Below are positions 41,939 to 53,405 of a stretch of DNA of 64,000 bases, piece after piece. The notes beneath the pieces are model-generated. The model did no database searches, was not told the origin of the DNA, and worked only from the letters and a program-made list of their open reading frames with translations. Every line of letters begins with the position of its first letter. The stretch's first letter is position 1. Position numbers and translations under genes: made by a program. Source of the stretch: Hyalella azteca (Eukaryota; Arthropoda; Malacostraca; Amphipoda; Hyalellidae); assembly GCF_000764305.2 (NCBI RefSeq), contig NW_025941759.1, positions 62,001-126,000 on the forward strand, given 5' to 3'.

Positions 41939-42363
41939 GGCTTGAAGCGTCCTCGCTTCAATAATGCGAAGTATGAAAAGCGTTAACAATATACGTTACG
42001 GTATTATTATTACGTTACATTAAGTTTTAGGAACAAGGCTCTAAACGACTTAGATTTTTAAATTTTAGCCATGTCAACTGACATTTGGCAAATAGCAAAT
42101 AACTACTAATTAGCAACTAGAAAACTACTTAATTATTAAAAATTCATCTTCAGTCTTCCACCTTCTGGTTTCTGATGAACTTCTTTCGTCAAGTCTCGTG
42201 GCATGAAAGTTAGAAAGAGAAAAAAAAACATAGACATTAGTTTCCGATTAATAGAACAAAATGTAATAGTCTTATTCACTAAGATTTTTATTTGAACTCT
42301 GTTTTGATAACACCATCATCATTTGATAACACCATTTTTATTTGAACTCTGTTTTGATAACAC
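41939..42363. other. AT-rich sequence, no gene
   Basis: Expected internal region of the LTR element above, but no pol motif is recognisable. A TTTTTATTTGAACTCTGTTT block is duplicated at 42285 and 42332. Confidence 0.4.
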
Positions 42364-42409
42364 CACGCGAACACCATCATCATCCCTAGATGATGATGGT
42401 GTTCGCGTG
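42364..42409. repeat. 20-bp perfect hairpin
   Basis: CACGCGAACACCATCATCAT and its exact reverse complement are separated by six bases (CCCTAG). Confidence 0.95.
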
Positions 42410-42867
42410 ACAGGCATGGGGTTTGGAGTGACACTCGACTCCTTTTTGGGAATCCGTTTTGGAAGACTTACAGGTTATCCCGGTTTCAGTAGTGCCTCTA
42501 GTGTATGTATAATGTTATACCAAACAAAAGGAACATCATTTCCAGTGGCGTTCTCTGGTGATGTCCTATGTGCATAATATGTGGAGTTTTAATTTAGCGC
42601 TACACAACAAATATTAATTATCTAACAAAAATCAAACAAGTGATTGAAAAAATGTTGATTAAAGCCTGTTTCAAAGAAAACATCTTGCAATATAAGTTTT
42701 CAACGTGGTTTGTCAGGTAGATTCGTTAACCTGTGCATCACTATGGCCTTTTCCCAATTTCTTACTGAAAAATTAGATTTTTCTGCAATTTTTACATATA
42801 CGTGCAAAGCAATCGTTTGCGCATGGGAAACTCTTGGGGAAACTTCTGCCCAATATTCCAAATTGGC

Positions 42868-43270
42868 GGGTCGCCTGCCGAAGACCACCACTGCCCAGGA
42901 TGTAATGGACTATCATGATTCCTGCCTTCCGGAACGCAGCCTTCAACACTTCAAGCCGTCTGCATCTAGGCCGTGGGTCGAACCAGCCCTCGGTCGAACG
43001 GCCACTTGTCGAAGGACGATAAATTTTGGAACAGAACTATGCTATCTGAAACCTAATCTCAGATGCGGTGAACGTAAAATTACGTAATTTAACGATGCCC
43101 GGAAGTCAGATTCGATCCGCGGCCTGGTGGTGCACGGCAGGTTCTATGCGAGGCCGGAGGCAGACAAAGCCGAGTGGTTCACGGCTGATTGGTGGATGTC
43201 CGGAGAGATCCAAGGCGTTCGATTCAGGGCTTATTGGTGCACAAAATTGGTGGTGCACGGCTGCGCTCCC
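42868..43270. mobile_element. 403-bp DNA element, relative of 25710-26517
   Basis: Flanked by the 9-bp duplication CAAATTGGC (42859-42867, 43271-43279). Ends GGGTCGCCTGCCGAAGACCA and (inverted) GGGAGCGCAGCCGTGCACCA match the longer element, in opposite orientation. Non-coding. Confidence 0.88.
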
Positions 43271-43279
43271 CAAATTGGC

Positions 43280-43779
43280 TTCAGGTCTTTATAGTAATAA
43301 TACTAATAATAGGTCTCAGTAGTCAGCATAGAAACGGAAATTAAAATTATATCTATAAAATTGTAAAGATAGATTTTCTGGTTAGTAAACTAATTAGAAA
43401 CAGATGAGAAAAATATTTACTTTCTTAGCTTTTCAAGAAACTGACTTTTCAAGAAAACTTTTCAAGAAACACTGACAGTTTCGGTGCCAAAAGAACCTGC
43501 AGTGTGGAATTCTAGAGGGATATTAAATTAACCAGTAGAGTATATTGGAAAGCAGGGCCTGAAAGCTCGAAAAGGCTGGGAACTTTCCACTTTCAGTCCA
43601 TTATATGCATATCCTATCCCCTTCCCAGCTGTGATAGGTTGATGGGATTGTGATGTCTTTTTTTCCAGTTGTGATTGGTTTTGCCCAAAAGCCCCGCCCC
43701 CAAATATGGTATATGTACTACAGTACTGGTTACTTAATACTTAAAATAACTCACCTTAGGTACTCATATCCTTAGTCTG
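43280..43779. other. No gene recognised
   Basis: Non-coding, with a duplicated CTTTTCAAGAAA word near 43435. Confidence 0.4.
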
Positions 43780-43890
43780 CTTGAAACGCAAGTTAACAAG
43801 GAATTTAAAAGCAAGAGAACGCCTATCTATATTGAAAACGTTTCGGAGTCCAGCTCAATCGTCAGTTCGAAAATCTAGAGAGAATGAAAT
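43780..43890 (-). mobile_element. Second copy of the hammerhead-like element
   Basis: Reverse complement of part of 14275-14411: CTGACGA (43865-43859), GAGCTGGACTCC, GAAAC (43844-43840), TTTTCAATAT. One arm (AAGGAATTTAAAAGCAA) is kept. Confidence 0.55.
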
Positions 43891-44033
43891 CAATCATTAA
43901 ATTTCAAACTCAAAAGTCAGACATTAAAACCTAAAATTGACAAATACGAGAAAAAGCAACCCTAAAATAGAAAACAAATAATCGCGGAGCATTAGAAAAT
44001 AAACACTAGAATAGAATGGAATTGAAAATAAGA

Positions 44034-44360
44034 TACTTAAAAAAACACGTTTTTCATGTGGACTAAANTGGACTAAAAAATAGAAAATAAATTATGGCTC
44101 GCCCCAAAAAACGTGTGTCGGGCAGATTTATGATTAAAGCGAAAAGCACACAACACACGAATTTTGTAAATTTGATGATGAACGTACAGCCCGACCCACG
44201 TCATATTGGCAGATTTATGATTATAGCGGAATGCACAAAACATGCGAATTTTGGAAATTTGATGGTGAACGCACAGCCCGACCCACGTTTTTTGGGGCGA
44301 GCCATAATTTATTTTCTACTTTTTAGTCCACAAGAAAAACGTGTTTTTTAAGTTTTTTAA
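44034..44360. mobile_element. Small fold-back element
   Basis: About 90-bp inverted arms: AATAAATTATGGCTCGCCCC with AAAAAACGTG on the left and the inverted version ending TTAAAAAACACG on the right. The left arm contains an N at 44068 beside a duplicated TGGACTAAA, so that arm may be misassembled. A diverged internal direct repeat GGCAGATTTATGATTA occurs twice. Confidence 0.8.
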
Positions 44361-44424
44361 ATATTTCATTTTCTCCTTTTTAGTCCGTTGCTACACATAA
44401 AAAACGTTTTTACAATTTTTTTAT

Positions 44425-44473
44425 ATTATATAGTTTATTTTCTACTATATCTAATGACTTAAGTCAGTATGAC
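44425..44473 (+). repeat. 49-bp direct repeat flanking the Helitron, left copy
   Basis: 43 of 49 bases equal the copy at 54534-54582, same orientation (ATTATATAGTTTAT ... TCTAATGA ... AGTATGAC). Confidence 0.85.
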
Positions 44474-44529
44474 CTAAGCATTAAACTATAAAACATTCAA
44501 AAAAAGAAGCTAAAATGAAACTAAAATGA

Positions 44530-44658
44530 TTAATTTTGCTGTGCTCGATTCTGGGGCTGATGGTTCCGCATTCTCTGCATTTCACTGATAGCATCTTCAT
44601 TGTAAGGTTTTCTTTCTGCTAATTGAGCGAGATCCAATTCTTCGATACGCAATCCTTC
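44530..44658 (-). pseudogene. Helitron PIF1-type helicase, C-terminal end
   Basis: The minus frame gives EGLRIEELDLAQLAERKPYN and ends at a stop at 44530. The preceding residues (GQAYVALSRVRSLEG) lie beyond the hAT insertion, at 46263-46328. Together they form the conserved last motif of PIF1-like helicases. Confidence 0.88.
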
Positions 44659-46254
44659 CAGGGCTCCCAGCGCTGAGTTTTTCCACCCAGATCTGGGTTT
44701 TTTGGCCGTCACCTGGGTGTATTTTTCTTTCAAATGGCAAAATCTGGGTTTTTTCGTTAAGTAAGTTCTTTTCAGCCAATAATATAATTGAAATATTCTC
44801 ATTGCCTTAAATTTGATTATGCAAAGTCAAGACACATTGAATGGAGCAACGCACTAACCGTCAAATTGTATAAATTCCCTAGCTGACAGAAGGTACTGGT
44901 ATTGTACGCGTTTATTACAGTATTGAACGCGTTCATTACCAGTCAAAGCAACGGTTCCCAACTTCTCGTCGCACACTTCGCAGTTCGCAGTACCGCGCTC
45001 GCTATTGATAAGTGACAAGTTATAGTTGTGTCGTGCGTTAAGTTTTACTGTTGCTTTTGTAACTATCGGTGCTGTTAAATTAACATAGTGAACAGTGAAG
45101 GCCCCGAAAATGGCAAGTCCTCCTAGAAAAGTAGCTAAAAAGTGGTATAAACAGTCTTTTTAAAGAAGAGTGGTTACATGAAAAAGACTTTAAGGAGTAG
45201 CTGCAACTAGATTCGAAAGAAAAAAGTATTTCCTATTGCGCATGTTGTAAAACTCAAATAAAAAATGCTAATAGATCCATGTTGATGGCACATTGTAAGA
45301 CTGCGAAGCATATCAACAACATGAAAGAAGCTAAAGCAGCTACTAAAATTGATTCATTTATTAAGAAACAGATTCCCATGGAGAGTGATGAAGTTGCAAA
45401 GGCAGAATTACTATATCTGCTTATATTGCTGAACACAATGTGCCATTCGCGCATGCAGATCATCTAGTGGAAGTGTGCAGGAGAGCATTTCATGATAGCA
45501 GTATTGCTAAAAATGTAAAACTTCATGCAACAAAAGCTTCATATCTTATTCAGGAAGGAATTACTTATCATGAAAAACGGGAAATTGTTGATTAGTGTAG
45601 AAATGAAAAGTTCAGTCTGAAAATCGATGAGAGCACAGACATGTCCGTTTCACAGGTATTAGCTGTTGTCGTTAGCTATTTTGATGTTGAAAAAAATGAT
45701 GTATGTGATAGTTTGCTTGATTCGATTGTTGTTGAAGATGGAAGTGCCAGTGGTTTATACAACGCTGTTAAAACGACTCTGAATGAGAAAAAGAAATACT
45801 TTTTGAAACATTATTAGATTTGGAAGCGCCGAAGCGATAATTGTTCTACTATGATGGGCAACATGAGTGGCTTTCGAACCCTATTGAAGAAAGACATTCC
45901 ATCAGTTTTTGTTATGGGTTGCGTATGCCATTCTTTTGCTCTTTGCGTAAGTCACGCTGTGAAAATGTTGCCATAATATCTCGAATAATTTTTAAAGAAT
46001 ATTATCTTCTATTTTTCCCGTAGTAGTAAGAGAAATATGGATTTTACGCTCATCCAAGAGCTAACCAAGACAGAGACTCACAAAATACAGAATTTAGCAG
46101 CAGCCGAAGATTTATAATTCCATCAGAAGTAAGTAAAATTACAATGTTTTTGATGAAATTTGTTGTCTGTTTTTTTTTCCCACAAAATCTGCAGAATCTG
46201 GGTGTTTTTCAGCAACCATCTAAGTTTTTCTCAAATTATTGGCTGGGAGCCCTG
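44659..46254 (+). mobile_element. hAT transposon copy B (1596 bp)
   Basis: Same 13-bp termini as copy A (CAGGGCTCCCAGC / GCTGGGAGCCCTG) and target duplication AATCCTTC (44651-44658, 46255-46262). Almost identical to copy A, including the same broken transposase frames; one visible difference is a TGG to TAG change near 45818. It split the helicase end of the Helitron. Confidence 0.96.
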
Positions 46255-46262
46255 AATCCTTC

Positions 46263-46328
46263 CAACGAGCGAACTCTGCTTAATGCGACGTAAGCCTGTC
46301 CATCCGCAAAGAGCTTGCTTCCTAGGTT
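46263..46328 (-). pseudogene. Helitron helicase fragment (GQAYVALSR motif)
   Basis: Minus frame NLGSKLFADGQAYVALSRVR, a signature of PIF1/Helitron helicase motif VI. Bounded by the hAT copy on one side and the solo LTR on the other. Confidence 0.9.
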
Positions 46329-46875
46329 TGTGACCGGACGTTCACTACCTTAGCTTCAACGGATGGCCGCCTAAGGTTGCACGCTGGCCACGAACTTATT
46401 AAAAAGCTAGTTTTAAAGAATCGATAATGAAAACAACTTTCCAGTTCACCACTGAAGTTTCAAACGTTTATTCCAATAGAAATAAGCACTTTAAAATGGG
46501 CACTCTACAGTTAAAGGTCACAGTTAGGAGCAGCACAGACACTGGCAAATAATTAATCAGCTCAGTCAGGGAGAGGGCTCGCTGCAAGACAAAAAGCTTC
46601 ATGCCAGATCGGCAGTTACTAGCTACCACTAGGAAGGTCAGAGCAGCAACTTAACCGATCGGCTAGCAGGACACAACTACTGTCTCATATAAAAGGAATC
46701 GCCCTCGTCACCTCTCTCTGAAACCAATCTTCCCTGACAGGGTCGGAAGTCTAAGCTACTTAACCGGCCTCGCTAAAAAACCCATACATGTAGAATAATA
46801 TATTACCTAGCTCAAACAAAATTGAAATTGGTAATAAGGCCTAAAAAGATCGTGAACGATTCTCATTCGTTCACA
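46329..46875. mobile_element. Solo LTR, 547 bp
   Basis: Begins TGTGACCGG, ends GTTCACA, flanked by GGTT (46325-46328, 46876-46879). It carries TATAAAAGGA (46687) as a likely promoter element. It differs from the 1.3-kb LTR family. The helicase frame continues exactly across the empty site. Confidence 0.92.
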
Positions 46876-48900
46876 GGTTCAACACAGCTTTGTCCACGGT
46901 ACAATCGGTACATCCTTGCATTTTGTGAACTGTGCACGCCCAGCACAGAATCAATGGGAGCTGTCGTCGTTCAACCTTTCCTTTATTTCTTACGGCATCA
47001 AACTGAACAGACTTTGGTTGAACTATTTTCTCACCGTACGGGGGACCAAAATCGATTTTGACATCTGGAATGTCTTCCTCATACATTTGCGTACGTCGAG
47101 TGTTGTTGCCCCACTGTATTTCGACGATTTGACCCATCGCTCCATTTACGAGTCCTTCTTCAATACAAAGGTTATAACGCAGCATTACTCGAGCGCCGAC
47201 AAATATATCAACGTACTGCTGCAGGCCTCCAGTTTGTCGGTATATTTAGAAATCATGTCCTCAAATTTAGGGTCCTTAGTGTTTTTAGGAGCTTCAATGA
47301 TTTCATCATGTGCCTTAATTTTGTATACCCGAGTTCCGTTGCTACGATTTAGTTAAAGTACAGCATCGTTGTGTTTTTGAACTTGCCCCTTTATTGGGTT
47401 GATCCGAATCGCCTTGTCGACGGCAAAATCACTACGAAGATCCTCATCCGTGAGCATTTTTGACAAGAGCAATTCAAAATGAGACGCGTTAAGCTCTCCA
47501 ACTCGCAGGGCGTTCAAAAGATCGGCGAATATAGTGTCTCCTCGTTGTCGCATGTTTTCAGTTAATTCCATCAAAGTGAATTCTCTCCATAAGTGTGAGG
47601 CAGGAACATATGACAAAGGCTGATGAAATACTTGTGCACCTCTGACTGGCGGCAGTTGCATCAAATCACCAAACACGATGACATTCAGACCTCCAAACAC
47701 TTGATCTGGGTTATTCTTCAGCTGTCTTAATCGTGTGTCGATTTTACTCAGCGTTTGATACGAGACCATGCTGATTTCGTCGATGAAGAGAAATTCAATG
47801 TTTTTCCATTGTCGCATTACCTTCAAGTATCTTCCCGTCAGCTGATCCATATTTTTTGTTGGAACTCGAGTCTTCTCAATCGGTAATTTGAGGAGACTAT
47901 GCAGTGTCGATCCACCTACCAGTAAAGCAGCAACTCCAGTTGGTGCAGCAACTTTGCATTGTTTTCGAAGCTTCGGTTTACTAGTTCCACCAGAATTTTG
48001 AATGTAAACGTCTGTCCAACACCTGCTTATCCAGTAACAAACAATTTCAGGCGATTTGGATCTCCGCGCTTTTCTGATTGTCAACGCTTTCGGCTACCAA
48101 CTTGAACAGCTCTGTCTGTTTCAAGTTCGTTGCAGACTTAGCATTCTCGAAGTTGTTGTCAGTCATTCCTTGGAGCTGTTCATCCTCGATTTCTTCATCT
48201 TCCTGCAACTGTCTGTCGGTTTCACGAAATCTTTCCATAAATCGGCTGTTTGTTCTCATTTCTTGTTCACGTGCAAGAAATGCTTCCTTTGGGCTATCAA
48301 AACCTTCTAAAAGTTCACTTTCTTGATAATACGGACAATACTGAAGAAGTAAGCTGTACAAGTAATTATCCGGATCTCGATGCATTACAAAGAACGGACT
48401 TCTCACAGCAGCCTCCTTACTTCGCTCAATCATTTTGTTCCAACGACATGAGTGATGCGAGGATTAGTTTGACGTCCTGTCTCCACCTCAGCATCCACAC
48501 TTTCGTCCTCAGGAGAATTTTTCTTTTGTAGTCCGGCTTGAAACGTATAAAGAATTCAACAGTGGTCATCCTTGGAAAGTCTATACCATCCATTATTTCT
48601 CTGGGGCGTTTCTCATATCTCTCGAACATATTGGTGCAATGGCCAGTTGCATGATTGCCTTGAAATTGTAGAACATAATATCTCTATTCAGGCTTTCGCG
48701 CATCGAGAAATACACATTTTCGTGTGTGCTTCCATGATAAGGGAGATGGCAAAGTCGCCATACACAATCACATACAGAAATTTGTCGTTCATTCACAATT
48801 CTCATACATATTCTGAAGAGCTTGTTCGGCAAATTTCCATCCTCTCGCTTGAATAAAACTTTGGTTTGTAGGTTTGTTATAAAGTCTAAGACTTCCTAAT
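46876..48900 (-). pseudogene. Helitron PIF1-type helicase, dead
   Basis: Pieces in order on the minus strand: N-terminal Helitron helicase region with ERQISVCDCVWRLCHLP (48832-48593), ERYEKRPREIMDGID (48629-48426), acidic linker (48433-48047), Walker A region at about 48012-48040 where a stop and Gln replace part of GxGKT, KVAAPTGVAALLVGGSTLH, Walker B FLFIDEISMVSY, and VFGDLMQLPPVRG (48084-47353), then WACTVHKMQGCT (47185-46880). Frameshifts separate most pieces. The Rep part that should precede it is missing here. Confidence 0.92.
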
Positions 48901-49041
48901 TCTCGCTAATATTGAACTCTGCTCGAGATCTTTAATCACTTCTAACGTTGCCACGAGGTTAAATCAGAATTTCAACTTCCGTATTAAAATTGTTACGTTA
49001 ATTTATCGATTTTCTATCATCTGATACAAATTAGGAATTGG

Positions 49042-50803
49042 TCAGGTACTTTGGTCAGAGTGGCTATACTGGCACGATGATAGCATGATTGGAATTTCTC
49101 GCGGCTCGTTCAATCCATTTTTTCCATTCGGCAGGAGAAAATAAAACGCAAATTCCTCTGCTTTTTTCTCGTGAATAACATTTACGATGTTGTGTCCGGT
49201 TTTGCGTACAATTTCATTTAAATTTGAGCTTTCCTCAATCTCATCCTCCTCATTTGGCTGAAGGGCATCAATAGGACCCATTACCGAAGTATACATGGGT
49301 ATGTATTCAGGTGGCGCATCGAAATTGGTTTCCGGCACAAAGTTAATTTGTGGACCTTCTTCTGCCGGAGCTTCATTGCCAATTTCATCCATACATTCTC
49401 CAAGATCATTCACATCAATGTAGTGAATGGAAAAGTCCGGCAGATTGTTGTTTTCTTCATTTCGAATAAATCCGCGAATAGCTCTTGTTGCTACATCCTT
49501 TAACTCCTGAATGGTATCACACTCAATAATGCAGGCCTTTCCATTTCCCGCTGGAGCACCAGAATTTCCACAAGAATGGGAATCCGCAAAGTAAAACTTT
49601 CCATCATAGTGCATGACTGCTAAACATTTGGATCTTCCAATCAAAATTCCAGAGTTATGCTCCGAGAAAAGATACTGAAGAGCAGACTGCAAATTTCTCG
49701 CATCGCCGACATTCTTGGATTGCTGCAAATATCCTTGACAAATCCATCCGGTGTTGTAATCCAATAAAATTGAATGATTGAACATGTTGAATGTATAATC
49801 AATCACATCCAGGTTCTCAATCGTCAAGTATCCATCATTTGGAATCTGCAATGCTCTTCCATTTGCATTTAGCTGAGTTTCTCGGTAAATTTTCATATAA
49901 AATTTATCTCCTGCAAGTAAATTGGAGTCCAAGATAATTTTATTCCAAAGACTTGGAGACGCAATAGCTGCTCTAACAATATTTGCAAGTGCCATGGCAA
50001 AGCACTGAACACCGGGAAAATTGTACACTCTTGCGTCACCTTGATTAAAGGAAGCATGTATAATTTTCGTATTTTTCTTTCCCTGAACTTCGTATGCACT
50101 TTGATTTAAATCTTGGGCAACTTCTGCTGGATGAGCAACTTCTGCTGGCTGAACAACTGACGGTTGTGCAGCTGGAATCACGCGGATGATGTCTTGTGTT
50201 TCCAGTCTTGCACCATAGTTGATTATTACATCTTTGTACAAGGGGTTGTTAGCTTTAAGCCATTCGAGTGCAGCAAAAACACGCGCGCGAGATATTTCAT
50301 AATCACGCGAGATATTCAAATTCTCGAGCGTCTCCGTAACTACCACAATGTCGGCGTCATCACTAGGTCTAGGCAACATGTCTGGTAATTTTTTGCTAAC
50401 TTGGAAAATATCGAGAGCGAAAAGAATTGCTTGACCCTTAAATCCGTACTGACCAAAGCGACCGTCGAATTTAATCACCTTTAGGAATGCCTTTATGCGA
50501 GATAAAAGCTTTCTCTCAGGCTCTTTCAGATCCTTAATTACATCTGGAATAACGCCCGGATCCAAATTATTCCAGAAAGCTTTGGACGGAATCTTATTCT
50601 TCTTTAGATGTGCCTTGCATCTATCGCAAATCAATAGAAGACTTTTGTCTTTGAAATCGTCTGGCCAAGATAATTTTGAATCTTTTTGATAATTTCCTAC
50701 CTGTTTAGGATAACATTGTTTCAAACAAATCTCACAAGATTCGGTGCAATGTGTGTTAATTTCCTTGGAAAATTCTTCTTCTTGTGCTGAACGTTGATTG
50801 TAG
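49042..50803 (-). CDS. Helitron-associated zinc/DUF6570/cysteine-protease-like protein, intact ORF
   Basis: Open for 560 codons from 50724 and further upstream through ESCEICLKQCYP to the duplication border at 50803; no ATG is seen before it, so the true start is uncertain. Numbering from 50724: paired cysteines (C4 and ICDRC, 33-36) suggest zinc binding; residues about 30-175 match DUF6570 of Helitron proteins (GRFGQYGFKGQAI); a papain-fold, viral-deubiquitinase-like region follows with Cys241 in GVQCFAMAL and Asp381/His383 in FADSHSCGNSG as likely catalytic residues. OTU or similar proteases are known in some Helitrons. Its intact frame contrasts with the dead helicase and the broken duplicate at 51870-53510. 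Confidence 0.8.
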
Positions 50804-51189
50804 ATGTAATCCCAGTAACACCTAGAACCAGCACGCCGTCGTAACCTCTGACCAGAAGACTCATCCAGCCTATTTAAGAACTTATCCCTGTGATTTTTCT
50901 ACCCCTGCTTGATTTCCTACGGACACAAAATTCTACCCAACACAAAAAAAAATAACAAACCCCATAGAATATACACAATTACACACCCAAAAAAAAAAAA
51001 TCTCACACCCCGTTTCACTACAGGAGTCTATTTTTTTGCTAGCTCGCTTATGATCGTGAGAACAGAAATGAATTCTACTACGCAACCCAAAATTCGCTTT
51101 AAACATCCTAACACATAAAGAAAATTTTTCTGTACCTCGAAAACTTATTAGAATAAAAACTTATATTTATATATCCATCGAGGCGTTGA
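50804..51189. other. Junction between the Helitron duplicate copies
   Basis: Contains A-rich tracts and GACGGCGTGCTGGTTCTAGG on the minus strand; not similar to the other copy. It marks where the duplicated block starts. Confidence 0.5.
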
Positions 51190-51875
51190 ATTTTCAATGT
51201 TAGACGACCGCCCTCACACGCAGTCCTGGGTGTGACTTTACGAAGGTCGGTCCTCCACGGAAACGGAATCGCATCTATTCCAGGATTTGGGGCTCAGATT
51301 TTGAAATGTATTTCGCAACGTACTGCGCAATCGCTTCATTCGATCCACAAGGCTGAATGTCCATGTTTCCATCCCACAACTTGAGACAAGTTTCGTTGTA
51401 GTTATTCACTGATTTTTCGTGTGGCTTTCTCTTTAGACTGCAAATTCATCCGCCATTTCTGATGAATTCGTCCGAAGTTTCAGAAACAATTCGACTTTCG
51501 AATACGGAGGTTTGGTTCATCTTCTTTAGCTCTTTCGTCGTTGGCAGACAAAAGTAAGGCTTTAATCATGTACGGCCAATTAAAATCGTTGCAACTTAAT
51601 GTGATAAACCACGTTGGTGGACCAAAGATCCGAATGAATCCAATTAGATCGTTGAGGACTGATTTCTAATATGCTGCTGAGCCTCTCAGATTTTGCAGAT
51701 TTAGATGTAAGTCCTCAACAGCACCGTGTCGGCCTTGAACTTTTTTGAAGCAGGCATTTATCGTCGATCGAATCTTGTACAATTCAGTCATTGAAAGCGC
51801 ATAGAACAAATATACAATAAGTTGAAAGCGCGGATCTTTTCCAATAATTCTTGACTGAAAGTAATCCAACGGCAT
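51190..51875 (-). pseudogene. Helitron Rep region, broken
   Basis: Minus frames give PLDYFQSRIIGKDPRFQLIV, IGFIRIFGPPTWFITLSCND (Helitron_like_N) and, at about 51293-51340, SNEAIAQYVAKYISKSEP, the two-tyrosine motif of the Helitron HUH nuclease. The HUH histidine motif itself is not visible. Stops and shifts interrupt it. Confidence 0.85.
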
Positions 51876-53405
51876 GATTCGAATTTCTCCGGCTCGTTCA
51901 ATCCATTTCTTCCATTCGGCAGGAGGTAATAAAACGCAAATTTATCTGCTTTTTTTTCTCGTGAATAACATTTACGATGTTGTGTCCGGTTTTGCGTACA
52001 ATTTATTTAAATTTGACTTTTCCTCAATCTCATCCTCCTCATTTGGCTGAACTGCATCAATAGGACCCATGACCGAAGTATACATGGGTATCATGTATTC
52101 AGGTGGCTCATCGAAATTGGTGTCCGGCACAAAGTTAATTTGTGGACCTTCTTCTGCTGGAGCTTCATTGCCAATTTCATCCATACATTCTCCAAGATCA
52201 TTCACATCAATGTAGTGAATGGAAAAGTCCGGCAGATTGTTGTTTTCATCATTTCGAATAAATCCGCGAATTGCTCTTGTTGCTACATCCTTTAACTCCT
52301 GAATGGTATCACACTCAATAATGCAGGCCTTTCCATTTCCTGCTGGAGCACCAGAATTTCCACAAGAATGGGAATCCGCAAAGTAAAACTTTCCATTATA
52401 GTGCATGACTGCTAAACATTTGGATCTTCCAATCAAAATTCCCAGCGTTATGCTCCGAGAAGTTACTGAAGAGCAGACTGCAAATTTCTCGCATCACCGA
52501 CATTCTTGGATTGCTGCAAATATCCTTGACAAATCCATCCGATGTCTGACTAATCCATTCGGTCGGTCCTTGACAAATCCATCATTTGGAATCTGCAATA
52601 CTCTTCCATTTGCATTCAGCTGAGTTTCTCGGTAAATTTTCATATAAAATTTATCACCTGCAAGTAAATTGGCGTCCAAGATAATTTTATTCCACAGACT
52701 TGGAGACACAATAGCCGCTCACAATATTTGCAAGTGCCATGACAAAGCACTGAACACCGGCAAATTGTAAACTCTTACGTCACCTTGATTAAAGGAAGCA
52801 TGAATAATTTTCGTATTATTCTTTCCCTGAACTTCGTATGCACTCTGATTTAAATTTTAGGCAACTTCTGCAGGATGAGCAACTTCTGCTGGCTGAACAA
52901 CTGACGGTTGTGCAGCTGGAATCACGTGGATGATGTCTTGTGTTTCCAGTCTTGCACCATAGTTGATTATTACATCTCAGTCTTGCACCATTGTTGATTA
53001 TTACATCTTTGTACAAAGGGTTGTTAGCTTTAAGCCATTCGAGTGCAGCAAAAACACGCGCGCGAGATATTTCATGATTACGCAAGATATTCAAATTCTC
53101 GAGCGTCTCCGTAACTATCACAATGTCGGCGTCATCACTTGGTCTAGGCAACATGTCTGCTATTTTTTTGCTAACTTGGAAAATATCGAGAGCGAAAAGA
53201 ATTTCTTGGCCCTTAAATCCGTACTGACCGAAGCGACCGTCGAATTTAATCACCTTTAGGAATGCTTTTATGCGAGATAAAAGCTTTCTCTAAGGCTCTT
53301 TCAGATCCTTAATTACATCTGGGATAACGCCCAGATCCAAAGTATTCCAGAGAGCTTTGGACGGAATCTTATTCTTCTTTAGATGTGTCTTTCATCTGTC
53401 GCAAA
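51876..53405 (-). pseudogene. Broken duplicate of the DUF6570/protease region
   Basis: Close nucleotide match to 49090-50690 in the same order, but cut into frames 53253-52816, 52709-52494 and 52436-51972 by many small indels, including a local 50-bp duplication near 52950-53000. The catalytic Cys region is disrupted; the DSHSCGNSG region is kept. Confidence 0.92.

Noticed and set aside
42710..43087. 125-codon plus-strand frame
   Set aside because: Its second half is the 403-bp DNA element; no domain is recognisable in the first half.
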